DNA from: Bradyrhizobium quebecense | Lineage (GTDB): Bacteria > Pseudomonadota > Alphaproteobacteria > Rhizobiales > Xanthobacteraceae | Direction of reading: 5' to 3' | DNA length: 64,000 nucleotides | Assembly (NCBI RefSeq): GCF_013373795.3 | Contig: NZ_CP088022.1 | Coordinates: forward strand, 7,254,001-7,318,000 | In this document: in pieces, positions 1-8,364 of the stretch | Numbering within the stretch: the stretch's first letter is position 1 | Layout: the number at the start of each line of letters is the position of its first letter | Program-made: the position numbers and the translations under genes | Notes under the pieces: model-generated | Seen by the model: only the letters and a program-made list of their open reading frames with translations | Told to the model about the DNA's origin: nothing | Database searches by the model: none

Positions 1-897
1 CGCCGCGATCATCTGCTTCAGGCGTAGCGGATGCTTGATCGCGGTGCCCTCGGCGATGGTCTTGCGGACCGCGCGATCGACCGGCGTGTCGACGCCGGCC
101 GCGAAGCTGGCATCGACCGGCGAGCAGTTGAGCGGCTGGGCCGCGAACAGCCGCGGCAGCCGCGCGATCTGTCCGGCCGCGAGCAGCTCCTTGAAGCCGA
201 TATAGCAGCCGAGCAGGCTGCTGCCGGCACCGACCGGCATGATGACATTGTCGGGCGCGGTGAAGCCAAAGTCTTCCCAGATCTCGTAGGCCAGCGACTT
301 GGTGCCTTGCAGGAAGAACGGCTGCCAGTTGTGGCTGGAGTAGAAGATCTGCTTCGACTGGCGGATCGCCTCCGCCTCGGACTCCTCGCGCGGGCCTTCG
401 ACCAGCTGCACCTCGGCGCCGAAGGCGTGCATCTGCGCCACCTTCATCGGCGATGTCGTCGCCGGCGCAAGGATCCTGACCCGCATGCCGCCCGCCGCGC
501 CATAGGCCGAGACCGACGCGCCGCCATTGCCGGAAGAGTCCTCCAGCACCGCGTCGACGCCGAGCTGGCGCAGGAACGACAGCATCACGGTGGTGCCGCG
601 ATCCTTGAAACTTGCGGTCGGATTGAACCATTCGAGCTTGAAATGCGGCCGCAGATCGCCCCACGCCTTTTCGACCGCGGGTGTGCAGCCTTCACCCATC
701 GTGATCGGCTGCTTGATCTCGACCGGCAGCGCCGCGCGATAGCGCCACAGCGAGCGCGTCCCGCGATCGACCTCGTCGCGGGAGATGCCGGGCAGCGCTG
801 TGACGAGCAGCGGCTTGCCCTCGTCGGAGCACCAGCGCGGGACATCCAGCGGATAGAGCTTGCCGTTGAGCGGGTCGATGTAGCTGGGTGATGGCAT
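1..897 (-). CDS. Threonine synthase-like PLP enzyme (3' end cut by window)
   Basis: The visible 299 residues are the N-terminal part of a fold-type II PLP enzyme; the stop codon lies beyond position 1. The motif TASFKDRGT carries the lysine expected to bind PLP, and SSGNGGASVSAYGA is the phosphate-binding asparagine/glycine loop seen in threonine synthases. The start ATG at 897 follows GAGG by about ten bases. It is the last gene of a minus-strand cassette, 13 bp after the HAD gene. Threonine synthase converts O-phosphohomoserine to threonine, but the company of a D-amino-acid-type enzyme suggests a paralogue acting on another hydroxy-amino acid. Family call is firm, substrate uncertain. Confidence 0.85.
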   Translation of the reverse strand, partial: MPSPSYIDPLNGKLYPLDVPRWCSDEGKPLLVTALPGISRDEVDRGTRSLWRYRAALPVEIKQPITMGEGCTPAVEKAWGDLRPHFKLEWFNPTASFKDRGTTVMLSFLRQLGVDAVLEDSSGNGGASVSAYGAAGGMRVRILAPATTSPMKVAQMHAFGAEVQLVEGPREESEAEAIRQSKQIFYSSHNWQPFFLQGTKSLAYEIWEDFGFTAPDNVIMPVGAGSSLLGCYIGFKELLAAGQIARLPRLFAAQPLNCSPVDASFAAGVDTPVDRAVRKTIAEGTAIKHPLRLKQMIAA

Positions 898-910
898 CTC
901 AGTTCGGTCC

Positions 911-1567
911 TCAAGGGGCGCGCCGGCCGGACAAGTCGCGACCGAGCATGAAAGCCGGCAAGGTCGCAAGGCTGTCACGAACCATGATCGGGGCGGGCGC
1001 CCCATCCGGCAGGTTCATTGCGGCCCGATTATGCCACCAAGTCGGCAGATGCACACGTGCCGTGCCGAACAGATCATAGGCTGACCCCGCGACGAACAGG
1101 CATCGATTGGCCGGGACCGGCAGTTCATCGAGCGCGAGCTGATAGGGTTGCGGCTGCGGCTTGTAATAGCCGGCGCGCTCGGCCGTCACGAACACCGTGA
1201 AGGGAACGCCGATGCGATCGGCGGCGATGCGGCCGAGCCGCTCCGAGCAGTTGGTCACGACGCCGAGCGCGACGCCGGCATCGTGCAGCGTTTGCAGAAC
1301 ATCGCGAACTTCGGGCCAGGGATCGAGCTCCGCGTAGCGCGCGCCAAGCTCCGCCGCCCGTTCGAACGGCAGCCCGACATTGCGCGCCGCCTCGCCCACC
1401 AGATCCTCATAGGGACGATAGCGACCGGTGGCGTAGGTGTTCTGGAGATACTCGGCCCGCCAGCGCAGCCCTGCTTGATCGGAGCCTGCGACCTTGTTCC
1501 AAAGTGTCCAGCTGTCGAGCAGCGCGGTCAGCAGATCGAACAGAATGGCGTCATAGGCTCGGGTCAT
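911..1567 (-). CDS. HAD-superfamily hydrolase, haloacid dehalogenase type II-like
   Basis: A 218-residue protein with the HAD motifs in order: motif I ILFDLLTALLD with the nucleophilic Asp, motif II VVTNCS, motif III lysine in YYKPQPQPY, and motif IV Asp in GSAYDLFGT. Size fits type II haloacid dehalogenases and phosphoglycolate phosphatase-like proteins. The position two after the nucleophile is Leu, neither the phosphatase Asp nor the usual dehalogenase Tyr, so the reaction cannot be assigned. It lies 17 bp after the PLP-enzyme gene and 13 bp before the threonine synthase-like gene, so it is probably co-transcribed with both. ATG at 1567 chosen because motif I begins eight residues later. 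Confidence 0.85.
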   Translation of the reverse strand: MTRAYDAILFDLLTALLDSWTLWNKVAGSDQAGLRWRAEYLQNTYATGRYRPYEDLVGEAARNVGLPFERAAELGARYAELDPWPEVRDVLQTLHDAGVALGVVTNCSERLGRIAADRIGVPFTVFVTAERAGYYKPQPQPYQLALDELPVPANRCLFVAGSAYDLFGTARVHLPTWWHNRAAMNLPDGAPAPIMVRDSLATLPAFMLGRDLSGRRAP

Positions 1568-1584
1568 CGGCTGCGCTCCGTCTG

Positions 1585-2745
1585 CTACCATCCGCGAAAT
1601 CGCTCCCATTGCCTGACCGAGCCGGAGCCGGCGGCGACGACATGATAGCGGTCGTGCTGGGCTCCGGTGGCGCAGGCATGGTTCGGCAGGATCCGCACCT
1701 TCGTGCCGACCGGCAACGTCACCTGCGACGCGGTGCTGCCGGGGCGGAGGGCGATGATGCCGTGCTCCTGATTGGTTTCGGTCACGATCAAATCGGGATA
1801 GGGCCGTCCATCGATGTCGCAGACGATGCCATAGCCCTGGTCGATCGGCTGCTTCGCGGTGCCGCGATCGCGCGACAGCGCCATCCAGCCGGCGTCGATA
1901 AAGGTCCAGCCGCGATCGGCGCGATGGCCGATCACCGTCGCGAGCACCGACAGCGCGATGTCTTCGACCGCGCAGACCCCGATCCCGGCCATCACCAGGT
2001 CGAACATCACGAACACGCCGGCGCGCACCTCGGTGACGCCATCGAGCCGGCGCGCGAAATGTGCCGTCGGCGTCGAGCCGACGCTGACCACGGGGCAGGG
2101 CAGTGCGGCCGCGCGCAACGCCTCGGCGCAGGCGACCGCGGCGGCGCGCTCCTGCTCGGCCGCCTGCTCGAGTGCCGCCGCGCTGCGGCAGGAATAGGAT
2201 TCGCCGGCATGCGCCATGACGCCGCGCAGTTCGGCACCGCCTTGATGCAGCGCGCGGCCGATCTCGACCAGCAGCGGATCGTGCGCGCCGACACCGGCGC
2301 GATGGCCGTCGCAATCGATCTCGATGAGCACGGGAATGCGATCGTTCGTCATGCGCGCCATCGTGGCGACGGCGGCCGCCTGCTCCATGCTGTCGAGCAC
2401 CACCGACAGGTCCACGCCCTGTCGCCGCAGCGCGGCGACGCGATCGAGCTTTTGCGGCGCGATGCCGACGGCATAGAGGATGTCCTTGACGCCTGCCGCG
2501 GCAAAGACCTCCGCCTCCTGCAGGGTCGAGACCGCCGCCGGGCCGCCTGGGCCGTCCATCACGGCGCGCGCCGCCGGAATGGATTTCGTGGTCTTCAGAT
2601 GCGGGCGCAGCGGCACGCCGAGCCGCGACAGCCGCGTCCTCAGGCGGGCGATGTTGTGCAGCATCCGGTCCTCGTCGAGCACGAGACAGGGCGTCTCGAT
2701 ACCGGCAAGCGGATGCGGTGCGTTCGAGGCAGGGGCTGATGACAT
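1585..2745 (-). CDS. Fold-type III PLP enzyme of the D-threonine aldolase / DSD1 family
   Basis: 386 residues. An alanine-racemase-type barrel carries the PLP lysine in PHLKTTKS near residue 50, followed by a C-terminal domain. The late motif PNHACATG contains the His-x-Cys pair that binds the divalent metal in D-serine dehydratase and D-threonine aldolase. Known members cleave or dehydrate D-threonine, D-serine or D-threo-3-hydroxyaspartate; which one applies is not decidable here. It is first in the minus-strand cassette and divergent from a LysR gene 71 bp away that probably controls it. ATG at 2745 gives a full-length N-terminus. Confidence 0.9.
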   Translation of the reverse strand: MSSAPASNAPHPLAGIETPCLVLDEDRMLHNIARLRTRLSRLGVPLRPHLKTTKSIPAARAVMDGPGGPAAVSTLQEAEVFAAAGVKDILYAVGIAPQKLDRVAALRRQGVDLSVVLDSMEQAAAVATMARMTNDRIPVLIEIDCDGHRAGVGAHDPLLVEIGRALHQGGAELRGVMAHAGESYSCRSAAALEQAAEQERAAAVACAEALRAAALPCPVVSVGSTPTAHFARRLDGVTEVRAGVFVMFDLVMAGIGVCAVEDIALSVLATVIGHRADRGWTFIDAGWMALSRDRGTAKQPIDQGYGIVCDIDGRPYPDLIVTETNQEHGIIALRPGSTASQVTLPVGTKVRILPNHACATGAQHDRYHVVAAGSGSVRQWERFRGW

Positions 2746-2800
2746 TCGGCGAGACTAGCCGTTTCCATGCTAAGTACAATTTACCGAATGTCATTCCTAT

Positions 2801-2818
2801 ATTAAGTCTGGACTTAAT
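2801..2818. promoter_or_regulatory. Perfect inverted repeat overlapping the LysR start codon
   Basis: ATTAAGTC-TG-GACTTAAT is an exact 8-2-8 palindrome with the A-T-rich ends and T-N11-A spacing typical of LysR boxes. Its right end includes the first two bases of the lysR ATG at 2817, and it lies 55 bp from the divergent PLP-enzyme start. It is a good candidate for autoregulation and control of the divergent cassette. Confidence 0.6.
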
Positions 2819-3740
2819 GCTCTCGACCGACGACATCCGCTTCTTCCTGGCCATCGCTGCGGCCCGGTCGCTCGCGGCCGCGGCCCGGGCGCTCGACGTG
2901 ACGCCATCGGCGGTCTCGCAGCGGCTGCAGAGTCTCGAGCAGCGCCTGGGCGTTCAACTGGTCAGCCGTTCGGCCCGGCGGCTGACATTGACTGATGAGG
3001 GCGAGCTGCTGGTGCTGCGCGGCGGCACGCTCCTCGACGAGGCGACGGAGCTGACGGAAGCGCTGCAGGCGCGTCGCGGAACCATCGCAGGTCACCTGAA
3101 GATTCTTGCGCCGCTCGGCTTCGGACGCCGTTACATCGCCCCGGTCGTTGCTGCCTTCCGATCCCGCCACCCCGACGTGTCGATCGAGCTCGAGCTGTCC
3201 GATCGGCCGGGGCGTGCCGCCGCGAGCGCCTGGGATGTCATGATCCATATCGGTGCGTTGAAGGATTCCACGCTTCGCTTGCTGCGCCTTGCGCCCAATG
3301 AACGCTTTCTCTGCGCCTCGCCGGCCTATCTGAAGCGCCAGGGAACGCCGGCGAGCCCGCAGGAGCTGCGCGGGCATCAATGCATCGCGCTGCGCGAGAA
3401 CGAGGAGGACGTGACGCTCTGGCGCTTCTCGCGCAGGCGCGCGCCGGCGGTACCTGATGTCGTCAGGATCGAGCCGATGCTGTCGAGCAATGACGGCGAG
3501 GTCGTGAAGGCCTGGGCGCTGGCGGATCACGGCCTGATCGTCAGGTCGGAGTGGGATGTCGCCGAGGATCTCGCCGGTGGTCGGCTGGTGCGCGTCCTGC
3601 CGAACTTCCGCCTGCCGCCGGCCGACATCGTCGCGCTGCTCAATCCGGGCCGCGGTGGCCGGGCCAGGCGCACGCAGGCCTTCGTCGAGCATCTGCGCAC
3701 CGCCCTCGCGCCGCCGCCCTGGCGCAGCAGGCCGCGCTGA
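2817..3740 (+). CDS. LysR-family transcriptional regulator
   Basis: 307 residues with an N-terminal winged helix-turn-helix (DIRFFLAIAAARSLAAAARA, then TPSAVSQRLQSLEQRLG) and a C-terminal substrate-binding-like effector domain. The start at 2817 places the HTH at residue 5, as usual in this family; the in-frame extension upstream has no family character. There is no good Shine-Dalgarno sequence before it, and the palindrome at 2801-2818 covers the start. Divergent from the PLP-enzyme/HAD/threonine synthase-like cassette, which is its likely target. Ends 16 bp before the convergent aacS gene. Confidence 0.9.
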   Translation: MLSTDDIRFFLAIAAARSLAAAARALDVTPSAVSQRLQSLEQRLGVQLVSRSARRLTLTDEGELLVLRGGTLLDEATELTEALQARRGTIAGHLKILAPLGFGRRYIAPVVAAFRSRHPDVSIELELSDRPGRAAASAWDVMIHIGALKDSTLRLLRLAPNERFLCASPAYLKRQGTPASPQELRGHQCIALRENEEDVTLWRFSRRRAPAVPDVVRIEPMLSSNDGEVVKAWALADHGLIVRSEWDVAEDLAGGRLVRVLPNFRLPPADIVALLNPGRGGRARRTQAFVEHLRTALAPPPWRSRPR

Positions 3741-3756
3741 CAGGCGGCGCGATCGC

Positions 3757-5802
3757 TTACGCCGCGCCGGCCTGCCTGCTCAGATAGCTCCTGGCAAAGT
3801 CGAGATACCAGTCGAGGCAGCCGGGATTGGCCATCGCATCGCGGTTGATGACCTTCTCGACGGGGTGGCCGAGCAACAGCTTCTTGACCGGCAACTCCTG
3901 CTTCTTGCCGGACAGCGTGCGCGGAATTTCCGCTACCACGAAGATGTCGTTGGGCAGGAAGCGGCGCGACAGGCCGGCTTCCACGGCCTTGTTGATCTTC
4001 GCCTTCATCGCGGCATCCAGCGCAACGCCTTCGCGCAGCACCACGAACAGCGGCATGTAGCTGTCGCGGCCGAGATATTCGAGGTCGACGACCATCGAAT
4101 CCAGCACCTCCGGCAGCGCCTCGATCGCCGAATAGAGCTCGCTGGTGCCCATCCGCAAGCCATGGCGGTTGATGGTGGCGTCGCTGCGGCCGTAGATCAC
4201 GCAGGATCCGTCGGCGTTGATCTTGAGCCAGTCGCCATGCCGCCACACCGGGCCGCGGCCGGTGCCGTCGAAATTGTCGGGATAGGTCTCGAAATAGCTC
4301 GACAGATAGCGCGCATTGCCTGGATCGTTCCAGAAGCGCAACGGCATCGAGGGCAGCGGCTCGGTGCAGACGAGCTCACCGACCTCGTCGATCACGGCAC
4401 GGCCCTGCTCGTCGAATGCTTCCACAGCACAGCCGAGCAGCCGGCATTGCATGATGCCCGGGGTCTGCGGCAGTTCGCGATTGCCGCCGATGAAGGCGCC
4501 GGCAAAATCGGTGCCGCCGGAGATATTGGCCCACCACATGTCGGCCTGCGCTGCGTTGCCGTTGCGCTTCGAAAGCGCGGCGAAGCGCTCGTTGAACCAG
4601 GCTTGCGTGTCGGCGCTCAGCGGCGAGCCGGTCGAGCCGAGCGTGCGCAGGCCGGAGAGGTCGCCGACCCCTGCGAGATCGATCTCCGCCTTGGTGCAAT
4701 TGGCGAAGAACGCCGCGCCCGCGCCGAAGAAGGTCGCTTTGGCGTCGGCGACGAAGCGCCATAGCGTGGTCCAGTCCGGCTTGTCCTTGGTGCCGCCGGG
4801 ACTGCCGTCGAAGATGCAGCAGGTCGTGCCGTTGAGCAGGCCGTTGGTCTGACAGTTCCACATGATCCAGCCGGTCGACGAGTACCAGTGGAAGCGTTCG
4901 CCGAACGAGTTCGGCTGGTAGCTGCAGCCGATGTCGTTGTGCAGGGTCGAGAGCGGGAGCGCCACGACGATCACGCCGCCATGGCTGTGCAGGATCGGCT
5001 TCGGCAATCCCGTGGTGCCCGAGGAATAGACAATCCAGAGCGGATGATCGAACGGGAGCCATTCCGGCTCGAAGGCGTCGATCTCCGCGCTCTGGCCCGC
5101 AAGGATGGACGACAATCGTGTCTCTGACGGTGCGGCATCGCTGTGCAGGATGACATGCTGCACTGTCGGCAGCGCGCGCCGCAATTCCTCGATCACCGAC
5201 TTCCGGTCATGGCGCTTGCCGGCATAGGTCACCGCGTCGCAGGCGATCAATACCTTCGGCTCGATCTGCTTGAAGCGGTCGATCACCGCGGGTGCGGCCA
5301 TGTCGGGCGCGCAGACGCTCCAGATCGCACCGATACTCGCGGTCGCAAGAAACGCGATGATCGTCTCGGGGATGTTCGGCAGATAGGCCGCGACGCGATC
5401 GCCGGCGCGGACGCCCTTGGCCTTCAGATGCAGCGCCAGCGCCGCCGATTTGCGCTGCAGCTCCGGCCAGCTCGTCTCCGAAAGCTTGCCGTCCTCGCCG
5501 CTCGAGATCAGGGCCGGCAGGCCGGCGGCATGCGCCGGCGCGACGTGCCGGAAAACCTGGCGCGCGTAATTCACCGAAGCGCCGGGAAACCACACCGCGC
5601 CCGGCATCTTGCGCTCGGCCAGCACCGCCGAATGCGGCGTCGGCGAGCGCAGATCGAAATAATCCCAGACACTCTGCCAGAAGCCGTCGATATCGGTGAC
5701 CGACCAGCGCCGCATCGCCTCGAAATCCGCAAACGCGAGGCCGCGCGTGTCCTTCAGCCATTGCCGGTAAAGGGCCATTTGCGGGACGTAAGGTGCTGTC
5801 AT
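3757..5802 (-). CDS. aacS: Acetoacetyl-CoA synthetase
   Basis: 681 residues, the usual length of AacS, an adenylate-forming ligase that activates acetoacetate to acetoacetyl-CoA with ATP and so links ketone bodies or PHB breakdown to central metabolism. Visible are the acyl-CoA synthetase N-terminal cap, the AMP-binding signature IVYSSGTTGLPKPILH near residue 259, the WFPGASVNYAR segment typical of AacS, and the C-terminal catalytic lysine region TLSGKKQELPVKKL near residue 632. ATG at 5802 follows CGGAAACGCCC. Divergent from the GH3 gene with 187 bp between them. Confidence 0.95.
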   Translation of the reverse strand: MTAPYVPQMALYRQWLKDTRGLAFADFEAMRRWSVTDIDGFWQSVWDYFDLRSPTPHSAVLAERKMPGAVWFPGASVNYARQVFRHVAPAHAAGLPALISSGEDGKLSETSWPELQRKSAALALHLKAKGVRAGDRVAAYLPNIPETIIAFLATASIGAIWSVCAPDMAAPAVIDRFKQIEPKVLIACDAVTYAGKRHDRKSVIEELRRALPTVQHVILHSDAAPSETRLSSILAGQSAEIDAFEPEWLPFDHPLWIVYSSGTTGLPKPILHSHGGVIVVALPLSTLHNDIGCSYQPNSFGERFHWYSSTGWIMWNCQTNGLLNGTTCCIFDGSPGGTKDKPDWTTLWRFVADAKATFFGAGAAFFANCTKAEIDLAGVGDLSGLRTLGSTGSPLSADTQAWFNERFAALSKRNGNAAQADMWWANISGGTDFAGAFIGGNRELPQTPGIMQCRLLGCAVEAFDEQGRAVIDEVGELVCTEPLPSMPLRFWNDPGNARYLSSYFETYPDNFDGTGRGPVWRHGDWLKINADGSCVIYGRSDATINRHGLRMGTSELYSAIEALPEVLDSMVVDLEYLGRDSYMPLFVVLREGVALDAAMKAKINKAVEAGLSRRFLPNDIFVVAEIPRTLSGKKQELPVKKLLLGHPVEKVINRDAMANPGCLDWYLDFARSYLSRQAGAA

Positions 5803-5989
5803 GGGCGTTTCCGAAATATCTTGTGGTGTGGCAGCCGCGATCGAGGCGTGCCGGCGTGTCTTAACATAGTGATGCGAACGCGGGGAACGCAGTCGCGCAG
5901 CGGCTTGCGTCATATTCTTACCGCCGTCGCAGCGTGCTATTCCGTAGGGGTGCGGGCTGATTCCATGTGTATCCAACGAGCGAGCGGCG

Positions 5990-6991
5990 ATGACCGTCGG
6001 CGAACTTTTCATCCTCGGCTTCCATGGCAAGGTCATCCCGCCCTGGCTGACCGAATTTGCCGCGCAGTTTGGGCTCGGCGGGGTGATCCTGTTCGATTAC
6101 TCGTGCCAGACCCGGCAATACGACAACAACATCGCATCGCCCGTGCAGCTGCAGTCGCTGTGCGCCGAGATCGCGGCTCTGCCGTCACAGCCGCTGGTCT
6201 TCATCGACCAGGAGGGCGGTCTGGTGCGCCGGCTCAAGGACGGGCTGGGTTTCCAGCCGTTGCCGAGCGCGAAGGATTTCAACCGGCTCGGCCATGCGGA
6301 AAAGCAGGCGATCCTGGCTGCAAGCTATGGCGAACTGCGTCGGCTCGGCATCCGCTACAACTTCGCGCCCGTCATCGACGTCGATTACAATCCCGACAAT
6401 CCCAACATCGGCAGGATCAAGCGGTCTTATTCGTCCGAGATCGGTGAGGTCGAGGCCAATGCGCGCCTGGTCGACGCTGCGGCGCGGCAGGCAGGCGTGG
6501 GTCTTTGCCTGAAGCATTATCCGGGCATCGGCGGCGCGCACGTCGATTCACATCTGGAGTTCATGGACATCTCCGATGTGCTACGACCGGAGCAGGAAGA
6601 GCTGTTCTACGCGCTGGCGCCGCAGATCTTCGGCGATGCGGTGCTGGTCAGCCACGCCATTGTCCGCCAGTGGGACGCGCAGCATCCGATGACCCTGTCG
6701 CCGGCGGGAATTGGCCGGCTGCGCCACCGGCTGCCCGCGACGCTGCTGATCACCGACGACATGCAGATGCAGGGGCTGCAGAAGGCGCTCGGCACCAGCG
6801 CGGCCAGCTTGCAGGCGATCGCCGCCGGCATCGACATGATCTGCATCGGCAACAATCTGCTCGACCAAGAGCAGGCGATGGCCGGCATCGCCACCGCGGT
6901 CGCGGGTGCAGCGCACGACGGATCGCTGGATCAGGCCGCGGTGCAGCGCTCCATTGCGCGGGTGCAACAGCGCAAGGCACTGCTCGTCTGA
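5990..6991 (+). CDS. Glycoside hydrolase family 3-like protein (atypical NagZ relative)
   Basis: 333 residues resembling the single-domain GH3 beta-N-acetylhexosaminidase NagZ, which recycles peptidoglycan in the cytoplasm. The nucleophile region LLITDDMQMQG (Asp near residue 256) and the KHYPG motif near residue 174 are present, as is DSH a few residues on. The loop that in NagZ reads PGHG, with the catalytic acid/base His, reads PGIG here, so the histidine is absent. No signal peptide. It may have altered activity or none on the usual substrate. A weak CCGTA-N4-TGCGG match lies at 5942-5955. Start ATG has a poor ribosome site. Confidence 0.8.
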   Translation: MTVGELFILGFHGKVIPPWLTEFAAQFGLGGVILFDYSCQTRQYDNNIASPVQLQSLCAEIAALPSQPLVFIDQEGGLVRRLKDGLGFQPLPSAKDFNRLGHAEKQAILAASYGELRRLGIRYNFAPVIDVDYNPDNPNIGRIKRSYSSEIGEVEANARLVDAAARQAGVGLCLKHYPGIGGAHVDSHLEFMDISDVLRPEQEELFYALAPQIFGDAVLVSHAIVRQWDAQHPMTLSPAGIGRLRHRLPATLLITDDMQMQGLQKALGTSAASLQAIAAGIDMICIGNNLLDQEQAMAGIATAVAGAAHDGSLDQAAVQRSIARVQQRKALLV

Positions 6992-7087
6992 CGGCATTGA
7001 ACCAAATTCTCTGCCGCGCGACCATAGGGAGCGGAACCAAATTTCATTGCCGCGATTTAACAAAGACGCTCATCGGGGCTAACAACC

Positions 7088-7270
7088 ATGAAGATGCTCA
7101 AGCGTCTCTTCCGATTGACCTGGCTACGTCGCGTCACACGCAGCCCAGCCGATCTTCCACCTGCCTCTATCGATCCCGACGAATTCAGCCGCCTGCTTTG
7201 CAGCGGGCGCCGCCAGGATCTGCGGACACTGGCGAAGCGGCTGAGCCAGCGCACGCGGGCCCACGCATAG
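7088..7270 (+). CDS. Small basic hypothetical protein
   Basis: 60 residues, rich in Arg and Leu in the first 20 positions (MKMLKRLFRLTWLRRVTRS), then a more polar stretch with DPDEFSRLL. No known domain. The ATG follows GGGGCTAACAACC, a possible but not strong ribosome site. Upstream, two near-identical segments beginning GAACCAAATT lie at 6998-7018 and 7032-7053. It could be a real small membrane-associated or nucleic-acid-binding protein, or a chance frame; I favour a real gene only slightly. Confidence 0.4.
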   Translation: MKMLKRLFRLTWLRRVTRSPADLPPASIDPDEFSRLLCSGRRQDLRTLAKRLSQRTRAHA

Positions 7271-7359
7271 GCAGTGCATCGGGCCAAAGGTGAGCCGGTT
7301 CTGACAGATTCAGAAGCGGTAAGTCCGGCGCATGGCTTCAGCTCTACTCTCGCGACCGG

Positions 7360-7794
7360 CTATTGTTTTGCCTTTTCATGCTTGTCGACTCCGACTGCCT
7401 TGTAATCGTAGGTCGGATAGAACTCGGTGTGGTAGGCGCCCCAGGCACTGTTCTCGATGACGCGGTTGACCTCGCGCAATCGCGAGGCCGGCAGCCGCAG
7501 GGTCACCACCTGGCCGACCCCCATCATCACGTACCAGCTCACGACCTCGACACCTTCGGGCGGAAACGCCTTGTAGAAGCCCTGCCGCTCGAGTTGCGCA
7601 TTCAACTCACTGAGCGGGCGTGACTGATCATGCTTGAAGAAGATGGTGACCATGATCGCGCTGTCTGACGTCGGCGCTGCATCGCCGGTCGGGGGCGTGG
7701 TCTGGGCCTGCGCACCGGTACCGACCAACAGTGCTGCGGCGAGTGCCGCAATCGTCATCCAGGATCCATTCCGCCCGTTCCGCCCTCGCTTCAT
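7360..7794 (-). CDS. Small secreted protein of unknown function
   Basis: 144 residues. The N-terminus has basic residues, a hydrophobic core (MTIAALAAALLVGTG) and an AQAQ cleavage site, so it is probably exported to the periplasm. The mature part (IMVTIFFKHDQSRPLSELNAQ onward) looks like a compact alpha/beta domain with a conserved-looking WGAYHTEFYPTYDYK segment near the end. I do not recognise a characterised family. A TGTGA-N6-TCATA site at 7906-7921 lies about 111 bp upstream, so it may respond to Crp. Confidence 0.75.
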   Translation of the reverse strand: MKRGRNGRNGSWMTIAALAAALLVGTGAQAQTTPPTGDAAPTSDSAIMVTIFFKHDQSRPLSELNAQLERQGFYKAFPPEGVEVVSWYVMMGVGQVVTLRLPASRLREVNRVIENSAWGAYHTEFYPTYDYKAVGVDKHEKAKQ

Positions 7795-7905
7795 TGTCGC
7801 GCCCTTTTGTTGTTGATCGAGAGGCGGCGATCATCGCGGCGCATGCCGGGGCTGTAAATTGACATTCGGCTGGCCCCGACGTCGATCGACGCGAACTCGG
7901 GCCAA

Positions 7906-7921
7906 TGTGATCCGTCTCATA
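7906..7921. promoter_or_regulatory. Crp-like site TGTGA-N6-TCATA
   Basis: One mismatch to the enterobacterial CRP consensus TGTGA-N6-TCACA, about 111 bp before the start of the small secreted protein gene. One of five such intergenic sites in the window. Confidence 0.45.
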
Positions 7922-8196
7922 CGCGCGGCGCCCGGCGTCCGGTAATCCGATGCGATCCCGATGCCCGGAGGGGTGGTCGATGACGACCCGGCGAATGGCG
8001 TATTGGTGGTTCAGGTTCGTCCTTTCGGGACGGTTCCTGCAGAAATTCTTTCGGCTCCGGCGTCCTTGATGTCGGACGGGCGGCGCGCATCCCGCCCATT
8101 TCAACCTGAAGCCAGGGGCGAGCGAATGCTGCCGGGAGCGCGTCAGGAAGGTAAATATCCACCTGTGGGACCATCGAGCTAAAGCGCCTCGATGTC

Positions 8197-8210
8197 CCGT
8201 AAGACTACTG
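8197..8210. promoter_or_regulatory. CCGTA-N4-TACTG site (one mismatch)
   Basis: Near copy of the CCGTA-N4-TACGG palindrome, 106 bp upstream of the perfect copy at 8303-8316, in the promoter region of the LuxR-type gene. Confidence 0.45.
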
Positions 8211-8302
8211 TCCTTCGGCTCAAACAAGCGAGATTCGTTGCCAAATCAGCGGTAATCTGCGCCTGCTTGGCCGATCGGGGCCCGAGGTCACAGTTGCATC
8301 AC

Positions 8303-8316
8303 CCGTAGTTTTACGG
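8303..8316. promoter_or_regulatory. CCGTA-N4-TACGG site (perfect)
   Basis: CCGTA-GTTT-TACGG, an exact 5-4-5 inverted repeat 48 bp before the start of the LuxR-type gene at 8365. It is identical in both arms to the sites at 9428 and 19151. Confidence 0.65.
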
Positions 8317-8364
8317 AGTCCCGTGTTAACGCGGCCACAAGTTCACCTTCGGTAAACCATACTT

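Larger units (their letters stand above)
7795..8364. other. 570-bp intergenic region with several regulatory sites
   Basis: I see no convincing gene here. It separates the minus-strand secreted protein from the plus-strand LuxR-type gene and holds a Crp-like site (7906-7921), two CCGTA-N4-TACGG-type sites (8197-8210 and 8303-8316) and a short hairpin CGTCC-TTTCG-GGACG at 8018-8032. Confidence 0.6.

Noticed and set aside
5942..5955. CCGTA-N4-TGCGG upstream of the GH3 gene as another member of the palindrome set
   Set aside because: One mismatch and away from the block containing the other copies; more likely chance.
7028..7060. EcfG-type stress promoter GGAACC upstream of the 60-residue gene
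   Set aside because: No CGTT-like -10 at 16-17 bp spacing.
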